From Charina bottae (taxonomy: Eukaryota; Chordata; Lepidosauria; Squamata; Charinaidae): a DNA stretch of 64,000 nt. Location of the stretch: assembly GCA_023362775.1 (NCBI GenBank), contig JALMGJ010000012.1:19667501-19731500 (forward strand), given 5' to 3'. The position numbers were made by a program, and so were the translations under genes. Below are positions 21,161 through 30,473 of this stretch, piece by piece. The first letter of the stretch is position 1. Each line of letters opens with the position of its first letter. The notes under the pieces were generated by a model that was not told the origin of the DNA, searched no databases, and worked only from the letters and a program-made list of their open reading frames with translations.

Positions 21161-22120
21161 GGGGGGGAAATATATTTTGTTCATACCAAAAGGAATATTT
21201 ATTTTGTCCATTCATATACCACCATAATTCTATCAAGACTTCTAGAAGTGAACAAAATGCAATTAAAACAATCCTGGTAAATTGCATAAACATAACCCCC
21301 CCAGTAATTTAATGAGTAATAATAAAAATGAATCAACATCACATCCCCAGTTGATCAACCCCTCCACAAAAAAGTTGGTTTTCAAGTCATTTCCTGAATG
21401 ACATCAGCAAGGGAGTAAAGTTGGATTCCAGTTGGGAGGTTGTTCCACTGAACATCAGTACCTCTTACCTGCTGCTCCATCATATCTGGGAAATAAGGCA
21501 CGGATAGCTGTTTTTCCCAAGATGGCCTTTTTGGCACGTAACTGGAGTATATGAAGCTGGTGGTGTGTCAAGCATTATAGGGCACAATCTGCTCTTTAAA
21601 TCAGGGGTCCCCAACCTGTGGGCCGTGGCCTGTTAGGAAGTGGCCCGCGGGGGCTCCTGCCTGCAAACCCCGCCCCCCAGTGCGCGCGATTGGCTTCCAC
21701 CTGCAAACCCCGTCCCCTGGTGCGCGTGATTGGCTCCCGCCTGCAAACCCTGCCCCCCGGTGTGCGCAATTGGCTCCTGCCTGCAAACCCACCCACCCCG
21801 GTCCGTGGAAAAATTGTCTTCCACAACCGGTCCCTGGTGCCAAAAAGGTTGGGGACCGCTGCTTTAAATTACACCTGGAAGCATCCTGGAAGCCAGTGCA
21901 GGACCTATAGATGGATAGAATATGATCCTGGCAATATGCGTCAGTTAATGTACATAGACTGCTGCATTCTGGACCAAGTGCAGCTTTTGAGGGGACTTTA
22001 AAGGCAGCCCATGTAGAGCAGACTGTGGTAATCCAGCCAGGTGGTGACGAGGGCATGAGCTGCTGTGGCATGTCCTCCCACACCGGGTAGGGTTGTACCT
22101 GGCAAACCAGACAAAGCTAT
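21161..22120 (-). mobile_element. L2-type LINE 3' end
   Basis: Minus-strand 3' UTR and coding end. It is split by the hAT at 21602-21861; the sequence on both sides continues the same LINE (GGCACAATCTGCTCTTTAAAT then TACACCTGGAAGCATCC). The blocks encoding the LDYCN..GLP region on the minus strand lie at 22000-22060. Frameshifted throughout. Confidence 0.7.
21602..21861. mobile_element. non-autonomous hAT (CAGGGGTCCCCAACC family)
   Basis: 260 bp, ends CAGGGGTCCCCAACC and GGTTGGGGACCGCTG, exact 8-bp duplication CTTTAAAT (21594-21601 and 21862-21869). The middle holds three to four units of about 40 bp with ATTGG and CCCCGCCCC-type motifs, very like those in the CARGGGTCGG family although the ends are different. 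No coding capacity. Confidence 0.93.
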
Positions 22121-22375
22121 GCAAAGGAGTCCCATCAAGTGGCCTTGATCACCACTTTCTACTATTTCAGAAGGCAGCATTGTGTATCAAAATCTCAAGC
22201 ATTTGTACTGTCACAAAAAGGAAGTAGAGATGTCCAACACGATACAGATTGTAGTGATGGCCATACAGAATATATAATTCCCTCAGAGGCCAAGTATCAA
22301 GATTTGGAAGAGATCCAAGAAATGGATCAAAGAAAGAAGAATGTGAATGTAAAATGTCCACTGAAGCTAGCTATA

Positions 22376-22705
22376 AATGTAAAGGTTCCCCCCGCACATT
22401 TGTGCAGTCGTGTCCGACTCTAGGGGCCGGTGCTCATCTCCGTTTCTTAGCCGAAGAGCCAGCATTGTCCGAAGACGCTTCCACGGTCATGTGGCCGCAT
22501 GACACACGCGGAACGCTGTTACCTTCCCACCAAAGTGGTACCTATTTATCTACTTGCATTTGCATGCTTTCGAGCTAGGTTGGCAAGAGCTGGGGCGAGT
22601 GCAGGAGCTCACTCCGTCACGCGGGGCTAGGGATTCGAACCTCCGAACTTGTGATCTTCCGATCAACAAGCCTGGCGTCTTACCCGCTGAGCCACCACGC
22701 CCCTT
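22376..22705 (-). mobile_element. full-length tRNA-derived SINE with BovB-like tail
   Basis: Flanked by a 15-bp duplication CTGAAGCTAGCTATA (22361-22375 and 22706-22720). On the minus strand the head reads GGCGTGGTGGCTCAGCGGG, with the tRNA A box, then GGTTCGAATCC (a textbook B box), so RNA polymerase III would read it. The 3' end carries GAGTCGGACACGACTGCAC, matching the BovB 3' end, followed by a short AT tail. A 5'-truncated copy is at 44800-45005. Confidence 0.93.
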
Positions 22706-22720
22706 CTGAAGCTAGCTATA

Positions 22721-23300
22721 CCACTCTATAACTGATGAAGTCCAGAATAAAGATGGCAATTCCATTAAGCTCATGGGCTCACAACCTCTGGCCTTAGATG
22801 GGAGGAAATTAAAAGTAAGAAAACATGTCAATGTTTACTTATTAAATAGTTATAACTACCGCTTCTAGGAATCTACTGTAAGAAAGAAGACGAAAGACAA
22901 GTCATGAATTCGAGTTAAGCGGGTGGAGCCTTCAAGTACTGCAGTTTGCTAAGAGCACAGAATACTGCTAAACCATAGCTTGCAAGTGTATTATGTTAAT
23001 CCAACATCTTATTAAAATAATATATGAACAAGCTTTTGTCCTGAATTGTCTTGTCCCTTCACAGTAATAAACAGACAGGACAGGAAATCTTCCAGCTATT
23101 AGTTTCCTCTGATGAAGAATAAGATACTGAGCTCGGGGTGGGGCACCTTCATGAAAATGGCTGCTATGAAAAAACAATATATTTTTTTGTAAGGGAATCA
23201 TTACGGAAAGAGTAGAAAACAAGACTGCTGGTATGATGTCTTTATATAAATCAACAAAGTGCACGTACATGGAACCATGCTTTGTTTTGCTTGCTGCAGC

Positions 23301-23303
<3 letters not shown>
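22721..23303. other. anonymous stretch
   Basis: No gene or recognised repeat. Confidence 0.4.
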
Positions 23304-23346
<43 letters not shown>

Positions 23347-23387
23347 TATAATATATTATATATATATATATATATATAAATATATAA

Positions 23388-23426
<39 letters not shown>

Positions 23427-23440
23427 TATATATATATATA

Positions 23441-23493
<53 letters not shown>
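23304..23493. repeat. 190-bp (TA)n microsatellite
   Basis: TA dinucleotides with internal TAAATATATAATATAT interruptions repeated at intervals, so the tract has grown partly by duplicating larger blocks. Confidence 0.95.
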
Positions 23494-23497
<4 letters not shown>

Positions 23498-23664
23498 GCC
23501 AGATAAGTTACAGGGAAGGGCATCCAAATAGACAGGGAGGCTTAATATTGAAAATTATATTATATTATATTATTATAGTTGTTGTTGTTGTTGTATAAGA
23601 TAAGCAGATCATATGTAACAAAAATTAAATTAAAATTAAAATACCAAAAAAATAGTTTAAAAAG

Positions 23665-25914
23665 ACTCCAGGCTTGGCTGCCAGCTCGACCAGTCAGATT
23701 TCTCAGAGAAGCTGAGAACTGACTGAATTTCCCTTGCTTGCAGTGGATTGCAGAAGTTGTGGTCCACTGAAGTTTTTTTTCCCCTGGAGAGGGGGAGACC
23801 AGAAGATTACTCGTGGGGCCATTGGGATTGCCTACCCTTGTTTTTTCTGTAGTTTTCCACCGCGGAAAGAACAGGGTAAGTGCAAGGCAATGGCCGAGAT
23901 ATATCAGGCTCTCGCAGGGGAAACAAGTCTCTTTGAAGAGACACAAGAGCGCCCAGCCGCTTTTAGATCACTTTAGGAATGTTTTTTTAGATTAAAATAT
24001 TTTTGAAATCTAAGATCTATCTTTTGGACTTTGTTGAAAATGTTGGCTAACTTTGTGCTTTCTTTGCTATAACTGATTCTGGTGGAAGTTTGATGGACTC
24101 TATATTTGCAACATAATGAAACGTCTGCATTTTTTTTTTTACTTCTCTTTTGTATTAGAGGGATTTAAGAGACTCTGTTTGTAATTCTTCGCTTGATAAA
24201 CTAAATGACTATTCATTTTTTGAGAAACTCTTTGTTTGGATTAAGCAGCTTGCAGCTTGAAGAACGAAAGCTCGCAGTTTGAAGAATAAAAACACAGGGT
24301 AACGTGTTTTTTTCCTTGTCTTCTTTTTCTACATCCTCCCTGGTTGGATTTTGCTTCATTTGGAATATATTTTTTATTTCTCCTTCTATAAACTGTTTAA
24401 AATATTATTCTCTCCTGTATTTTGGATTATTGGAACTTTCTTTTTTCTTTTGACTTTAAAAAAAAAAAAAAAAACAACGACGTTCTGCTTAATAGATTCT
24501 GCTGGTAGTATTCCATGGACAGATTACATGATTATTGTTTTGACTAGAAGGGTTGTTGTTTTAATTTGAAGGACACAGGAAAGATGGCTTTCCAACTTGT
24601 ACCTGAGGAGCTCAGAAGAGAGATTACTGAGGCTTTTTCAAATATTCAAAGGTCGTTGGAATTACTGTTCGTAACTCTGCAAAACAGAGAGAAAGAACAG
24701 AGAACAGAAACGGAGACAGAAAGGAAAAATGTTTTTCAAGTGGAGGAGAAACAGAAGGAGGAAATTTTGAGTATATTAGTTCAGAAGAACATTCTGAAGG
24801 CTTTACACTACAATCTTGGTATAGATATGTTGTGGCAGTGGAGACAGAGTGAAAATATGGGTGCACAGTTGGATGGATGTTGTGAAATATGTGGAAAGGG
24901 AGAGAAGGTTGCTCTGATATTCTATATGAGATATAGAAAAGAGCAGGCTGTATATTGCGAATCTGCCACAGTGTATTGTGATTTTGGCATAACCTAAACA
25001 GAAGATATGAGAAACTGTATGGATATAAAGGCTAATGAAAATATGGACTTGAATTGTTATGAGAAATTGTATGGATATATAAAAAGTGATATTCTAAATG
25101 TAAGATGCTAAATACAAACACAAGTTGATATTATAGAATATTGTTTTCCTTAGAGATATATTTATGAGAAGATAATGATATGATGGAATTAGAATGATGG
25201 TTACTACAGGATGATATATATCAATATGTATTGTATGAATATTATAAGAATTGATATATTAGCTATTAGGTTAAGTGATATGATAGATTATGCACTTAGT
25301 TTAAATGGACACTACTACAAGGAATGGAAATTACAGATGGATAATTGAGATTCAAGAATTCCTTTTTTATGGAGATATATATATATATATATTAGAATTA
25401 AATTATAGAAATATATATGTATGAACACTATAAGAATTGCTAAATTATGTATTAAGTTACATAACATGTTAGGTTATGAGTCATAATATGAATAGAATAT
25501 ATTGTAGTTTATTAGAAGTAAATAAGGCTTTGTTATACTAATTGGTCTTTATTGAAGATATAAATATGTAGTAATGAACATTCAACATTTAACTACTACT
25601 TCAAGGAGTGGAAGCCAAAGATGGATTATTGGGAGACAGTAAGATGAAGGTTAGAAGATTGGATTATAGAAATCAAAGGGTATATGACAAAGAAAAGTTT
25701 CTGTGTATTGTATTAAGGACTAACATTTAAAATCAATTGTTGTACTTTAAGTTCAAAGATAGATTGGAGGACATCTATTTTCTATATTTTCTTTGCTTAT
25801 TATTTCTTGACTTCACTTTTTCTTTATCTTTTTCTTATTTTGTATTTCTGTTTCTATTTCTTTTTTCTACTTTAAATTTTATTATGTATTGTAAAACTTA
25901 ATAAAATTTATTAA
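23665..25914 (+). mobile_element. L1-tailed non-autonomous retroelement, copy 1
   Basis: About 2.25 kb between copies of a 20-bp duplication AAAAAAATAGTTTAAAAAGA (23646-23665 and 25915-25934). It starts CTCCAGGCTTGGCTGCC, exactly where copy 2 starts, so this is a real 5' end. Structure: leader of about 0.9 kb, one intact ORF (24566-24997), then about 0.9 kb of AT-rich sequence without an ORF. The last 200 bp (TTTGTATTTCTGTTTCTATTTC ... ATTGTAAAACTTAATAAAATTT) resembles the 3' end of the L1 at 11.7 kb, so L1 machinery probably moved it. ORF2 is missing. It resembles a 'half-L1' in plan. Confidence 0.85.
24566..24997 (+). CDS. 143-codon ORF of the L1-tailed element, copy 1
   Basis: Starts at M-K-D-T-G-K; a second methionine six codons later (24584, MAFQLVP) is an alternative start. 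Residues about 25-70 are charged and helical (SLELLFVTLQNREKEQRTE, then KQKEE), as in the coiled-coil part of L1 ORF1 proteins. The C-terminal third has a small cluster of cysteines (CCEICGKGEK). No RNA-recognition motif is obvious. I do not recognise the family. An ORF1-derived RNA-binding protein is a guess based on position and the coiled coil. Confidence 0.6.
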   Translation: MKDTGKMAFQLVPEELRREITEAFSNIQRSLELLFVTLQNREKEQRTETETERKNVFQVEEKQKEEILSILVQKNILKALHYNLGIDMLWQWRQSENMGAQLDGCCEICGKGEKVALIFYMRYRKEQAVYCESATVYCDFGIT

Positions 25915-26194
25915 AAAAAAATAGTTTAAAAAGAAGAAGAAAAAGAAAGGGGAAAAAATAAAAAGAACTATTGGGCTTGTAACTTCCCCCTTTTTGTACA
26001 TCTGCCAATTTGCCTTATTGTAGACATTTAAGCCCCAAAAATCTACACTGTATAACAAACATTTTGAAGTAATCTGCAACAGTTTCTTCTAATTTTATAT
26101 TCAATTTTGCATGAAAAAGTCAGATAATTTCATCTTCTTGCATCTTCATCTTCTTCTATATAAGAAGTTTCTGTTTATCAAGCCAGAGCCAGAT

Positions 26195-26357
26195 TATCAA
26201 TCCTGGCTTTTTCTCTCAGCCGGTACTTAGATACAGTAGCGGTTCTCCATGTTTCAGGCAGGAGAGTTTTCAGCCATGCCAGGAAATGCCGGGGATTAAG
26301 CCTGAGATTTTCTGCATAAAAAGCAAGGGTCTTCTGCCACTGAGCTATGATCACTCC
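26195..26357 (-). mobile_element. tRNA-derived SINE, degraded
   Basis: The minus strand begins GGAGTGATCATAGCTCAGTGG (tRNA A-box region). It then has a B-box-like CAGGCTTAATCCCCGG and the downstream body CTCCTGCCTGAAACATGGAG. This is a family common in reptile genomes. No target duplication found. Confidence 0.7.
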
Positions 26358-26499
26358 TCACACAGGCCAAGGGACTAGCAGAGGGACATCATATTCCATC
26401 CACAACACTTGTTCTGCCCGCTTGCCTGGGAGGGAAATGCCAACAGTTCCTCTTGGGGATGGCTGGTCCCATGAAACCCCTCCAGTATTACCATCTTTA

Positions 26500-26640
26500 A
26501 CATCTTTTACGCTTGGATTTTATATTATTTATTAATATTGTAAATTTCTATTTATGTTTTTAACTATGTTTTATTGTGAACCGCCCAGGGTCCCCCAGTG
26601 GGGGAGATGGGTGGTAATACAAATTTAAATAAATAAATAA
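26500..26640 (+). mobile_element. LINE 3' tail (L2/CR1 type)
   Basis: Only the 3' UTR end is present: GTGAACCGCCCAGGGTCCCC, GGGGGAGATGGGTGGTAATAC and then an AAAT-repeat tail. The same kind of tail closes several LINE and SINE copies in this window. Confidence 0.65.
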
Positions 26641-26907
26641 ACGCTTGACTCCTGACTCCCTTGCAGGAGCTAATGTCAGTTCTAGGCACTGTCTTTTCAA
26701 TGCACCATAACCGTAAGGAACAGCTAAGATGGCGTGGCATGGCATGGCCACAGGAGGAGAGCGGTTCCTTGCTTAGGGCATGGCACTCCTCCTTTTTATG
26801 CCCCAGTATGATGCCCTTAAAAGAATCCTCATCATTGAGAAGATGCAACACTCCGGACAATTTTTGCAACTAAAAACATCCCATGCACCCCCACTGGCAC
26901 TTCTCTG

Positions 26908-26948
<41 letters not shown>

Positions 26949-27438
26949 TGAGTTTGCATAATCTGCCACACTAGGCTAGAATTGGATCGGTGAATGGGAG
27001 ATTAAAATCCTGCACACCATGGGAACCCAGCGATAGTCTCCGCAGGTCATGTGAACTAGGCCACCAAATGGCAACTGTGTTTTACTGATCAGATTAAGGA
27101 TTTAGTGTGGGCAATGGATCCCAGCAAAAATTGTCCTGGGACTGGATTTGCAAGTCACATGCGGAACCTGGGCAGTTAAAGAAGCTCATTCACACAGTAT
27201 GCTTAGCTGGGTTAATTTCAACCTAGGTTAGCTTGGGGGGGGGGTGCTAAGTGTATCAATGCAGACTCAGAAAAATGGGTTAGGTAGCAACTGTGTGAAG
27301 CAGGCTGTGTGACAGAGACAGGGTAGAGAGACAATTATAAACCTCCTTTACTCCAAAGATGGCAGAATTGCTTCTCACACTGGCAGGTGACAAAGAGAGG
27401 AGGCTGTTGACTACAAAAGGCCCTCCCGGCCATATGAT
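26641..27438. other. anonymous stretch with (CA)n
   Basis: No recognised gene. A (CA)16 run lies at 26911-26942, and a poly-G run at about 27237. Confidence 0.4.
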
Positions 27439-27515
27439 CATGTTTATTTATTTATTTTATTTATTTATTTATCATATTTGTTCACCGCCCATCTCGTGTT
27501 CCCACCTCAGCTGAG
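27439..27515 (-). mobile_element. LINE 3' tail fragment
   Basis: TTTA-repeat tail followed by TTCACCGCCCATCTCG, the complement of the GGCGG..AAATA tail at 26.6 kb. Confidence 0.5.
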
Positions 27516-28074
27516 CAAAGACAATGGAGAGCACACCCCTCCTTCGGTAAACACCGCTGGCCAAACACCCATGACTCATTCTTCCACCTCATCTGTCTAC
27601 CTCTAGCCCAAGACAAATAAAATCAAAGAGACTTCAGAGACTTGCTTCCAACGCTAGTCCTTATATGGAAAGACTGCAGGGCAGGAAAGATTTCTGCGAA
27701 CCTTTCTGTGGCTCAGTTGCCAGCCAGCTCAGAGGTTAATGATCCCTAAAGCAGCCTTTCCCTCTGACCTTCAGCCACTCTCCCCAATGAAAGAGGCGAT
27801 CCTTCGCCTGGTTGCCAAAGGCAAACAGCACACATACCCACCGAACTCAGTGAGGGTATGCAGCTAGTTAATCTAACCTACCCCAACTTGGTTCCTTGCA
27901 TCTGTTTTGCACTCCCCCCCCCCCGCCCCGCCTTATGCTGACCCCCGGTTAGTGGATCCTGGAGTCTGCTGGGGAGCATCCAACTGAAGAAAGTTGGTGT
28001 CCTTCAAAGACTTAGAATTCTGCTATGATGTACACAACACCCCTATATTCACAGCATTCTACAGGCAGATATAT
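27516..28074. other. anonymous stretch
   Basis: No recognised gene. Poly-C run near 27915. The end (28075-28110, TTGATTCCTGGTGACTA) is a stub of a Sauria-type SINE body. Confidence 0.4.
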
Positions 28075-28104
28075 ATTTCTGCTTTTGAATCTGTCTTGAT
28101 TCCT

Positions 28105-28422
28105 GGTGACTATTTATTATTTTTATTTTATTTATTTTCTATCCCACCTTTATTATTATTATATTTTACTCCTTCCTCCTCCTATTTTCCCCACAACAAC
28201 CACCCTGTGAGGTGAGTTGGGCTGAGAGACAGGGACTGGCCCAAGGTCACCCAGCCGGCTTTCATACCTAAGGCGGGACTAGAACTCTTGGTCTCCTGGT
28301 TTCCCATTGGCTCCTTCCTAGGGCTGAGAGGCAGGGACTGGCCCAAGGTCACCCAGCCGGCTTTCATGCCTAAGGCGGGACTAGAATTCATGATCTCCCA
28401 GTTTCTAGCTGATGCCTTAACC
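28105..28422 (-). mobile_element. tRNA-headed SINE with two internal units
   Basis: Minus strand. The tail TTATTTTCTATCCCACC lies at the left; then comes CCACAACAACCACCCTGTGA and two tandem units of about 105 bp (CCCAAGGTCACCCAGCCGGC twice, at about 28238 and 28346). The head is cut at 28422, where a hAT end begins. Confidence 0.8.
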
Positions 28423-28610
28423 CAGAGCTTTCCACACTTTTCATGTTGGTGACACACTTTCTACACATGCATCATTTCACGACACTCTTCCAGCAGGGCA
28501 TCATTTCGCGACACACTCTTCCAGCAGGGCATCATTTCGCGACACACTCTTACAGCAGGGCATCATTTTGCAACACACTCTTACAGCAGGGCACAAGGCA
28601 GGCACTAGGA
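28423..28610. mobile_element. hAT end (CAGAGCTTTCCACAC) with a 31-bp VNTR
   Basis: Starts CAGAGCTTTCCACACTTTTC at the break in the SINE. From 28469 to 28592 about four 31-bp units (GCATCATTTCGCGACACAC...) run in tandem. No matching right end or target duplication was found before the next hAT end at 28611, so this is half an element or a nested pair. Confidence 0.6.
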
Positions 28611-29425
28611 CAGAGCTTTCCAAACTGTGTGTCGCGGCCAGGACCCAGGTGTGTTGCAGGGGAACCCGGAAGAGGAGGCCATACACCACGTGGAGCCCTG
28701 CCCATCCCTTGCCACACCGACAGGTCCCTGCTCTGAACCCAGCTCTTCAGCTCTCGCCACAGAAGCCAGGTAAGTTACCAGCCCAGTAGGGCTGCAACTG
28801 GGGGGGAGGGTGCAGGGACGCGACTAGGCTGCTGCGTTGGGGGGGGGGGTGCAGGGACTACACTAGGCCGCTGTGCTGGGGGGTGGGGGGGTGCAGGGAC
28901 ACCACTAGGCCACCGCGCTGGGGGGGTGGGTAGTGCAGGGACGTCGCTAGGCCACCGCGCTAGGGGAGTGGGGGTGCAGGGACAAGAGTAGGCCACTGTG
29001 CTGGGTGGGTGGGGGGTGCAGGCCTTTTCAGAAACGGAGCGTTTATCACATGTGCTATGTCCCTGCACCCCCCACCCCCCAGCACGGCGGCCTAGTGGCA
29101 TCCCTGCACCCCCCACCCCCAGCACGGCGGCCTAGTGGCATCCCTGCACCCCTCAGCGTGGCGGCCTAGTGGCATCCCTGCACCCCCCACCCCCAGCGCG
29201 GTGGCCTAGTGGCATCCCTGCACCCCCCACCCCCCAGCGCGGTGGCCTTGCCTTGCCGCCGGTCCCTGCTCCGTGCCTAGCTCTTGCCGTAGAAGCCAGG
29301 TAAGGTACCAGGCCGACAGGGCCGCAAGTGGGAGGGAGGATGCAGGGACAAGAGTAGGCCACCACGCTAGGGGGGTAGGGGTTGCAGGGGCGTAGCACAT
29401 GTGATGTGGGGCAAATGTTAGTGGC
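28611..29425. mobile_element. hAT end (CAGAGCTTTCCAAACTGTG) with an inverted minisatellite
   Basis: The left end matches the complement of the right ends at 33350, 57058 and 60853. Inside, units of about 43-45 bp (GTGCAGGGACACCACTAGG...) run forward from about 28797 to 29033, then in reverse (CCTAGTGGCATCCCTGCACC) from 29058 to 29250, then forward again. The flanking block AGAAGCCAGGTAA.TTACCAG also recurs at 28751 and 29290. I could not find the other terminus, so the right limit is only where similarity stops. Confidence 0.55.
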
Positions 29426-29650
29426 CACAACAGCGCAAGGAAGGGTGTAAATCTATTTACAAATTACAAAAGACTGCCAGTCTATAAAAGGGGTGTCATT
29501 GGTCATGTACATAAGCCAGGAATGGGGAACCTAAAGTCCTCCATATGTTCTCTGGGCGCCAGTCCCAGGAAGGGACTGAAAGCTAACTAAAAAGCACATG
29601 TGATGTGGGGCAAATGTTAGTGGCCACAACAGCCCAAGGAAGGATGTGCA
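29401..29650. repeat. about 52-bp direct repeat, two copies about 190 bp apart
   Basis: GCACATGTGATGTGGGGCAA ... GGAAGG occurs at about 29395-29448 and again at about 29591-29645, with two or three differences. The interval between them is unassigned. Confidence 0.8.
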
Positions 29651-30007
29651 AAACATTTTGAATGTAAAACCTTGTGTTTCAACCTTGCCCTGGTCACGCC
29701 AGGCAGTGTTTCGGGGCTGGCAAGCCTGCTTTGAGGGTGAAGCGCCCAGCTCTTGGGTATGGGCCACGTCCAAAATGCCAGCCCGCCAACCCCATTTGTG
29801 TGCAGGACGACCAATTGGCACTTCAGATTGGCACTCCGTGAGTTTTGCAAACGGTGGCACCGCAAAATCTTGTGTGCCCACCCCTCCAAGTTACCAAAGT
29901 CTTTTCATGCTTAATGGGATGGAAAGGAAAAGGTTAAATTCATGGGGATTAATCCAACCAAGTATATGTCACTGCCTTAAACCCTGACACAAGGGAAGAA
30001 CATAGAG
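29651..30007. other. anonymous stretch
   Basis: Open frames of 90-116 codons exist on both strands (29531-29987) with no recognisable domain. A gene cannot be supported. Confidence 0.35.
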
Positions 30008-30076
30008 CAGTGTTTTTCAAACTTGGCAACTTTAAGATGAGTGGACTTCAACTCTCAGAATTCCCCAGCCAGCATG
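30008..30076. mobile_element. hAT MITE left half (CAGTGTTTYTCAA family)
   Basis: CAGTGTTTTTCAAACTTGGC through CCCCAGCCAGCATG matches the left half of the element at 55317. The right half is missing. Confidence 0.75.
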
Positions 30077-30457
30077 CAAACCGTTTTCGGGTGGGCTGTT
30101 TACCACTGAGGTGTACATAGTCTCCAGGGAAAGAAGTGCATTTACAAACACCTTAAAACTGCCTGTTCCTGCAGAGGAAAAGCGGCACCATCCAAAACAA
30201 GTATACAAGTACACAAGTTCACAAACCAGTTCCTCATCATTGAGAAGCTCTCATTATAATGATATAACAGCTAGCCATTTCACTTCCTGCAGGAAAAACT
30301 GATGGATATTGCCTATCAGCTGAGTAACAATTACTTTTCTTTAACGTGTTGACACCTATGATTTCTTGGAAAGGGCCTAGTTAGGAAATGCTTTGTCATT
30401 CTTTTTCGGCTTTTCTTTCCTTTCCTTCTTTAAGATTCAAGAAAATCACAAGGGATC
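30077..30457. other. anonymous stretch
   Basis: No recognised gene or repeat. Confidence 0.35.
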
Positions 30458-30473
30458 AACAAGTGACTAAGGT

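Noticed and set aside
22376..22705. tRNA gene on the minus strand
   Set aside because: A and B boxes are present, but the sequence continues into a SINE body with a BovB-like tail and target duplications. No acceptor stem closes.
29531..29987. Overlapping 90-116 codon frames suggesting an exon
   Set aside because: No splice context or domain is evident. Open frames occur on both strands over the same bases, as expected from composition.
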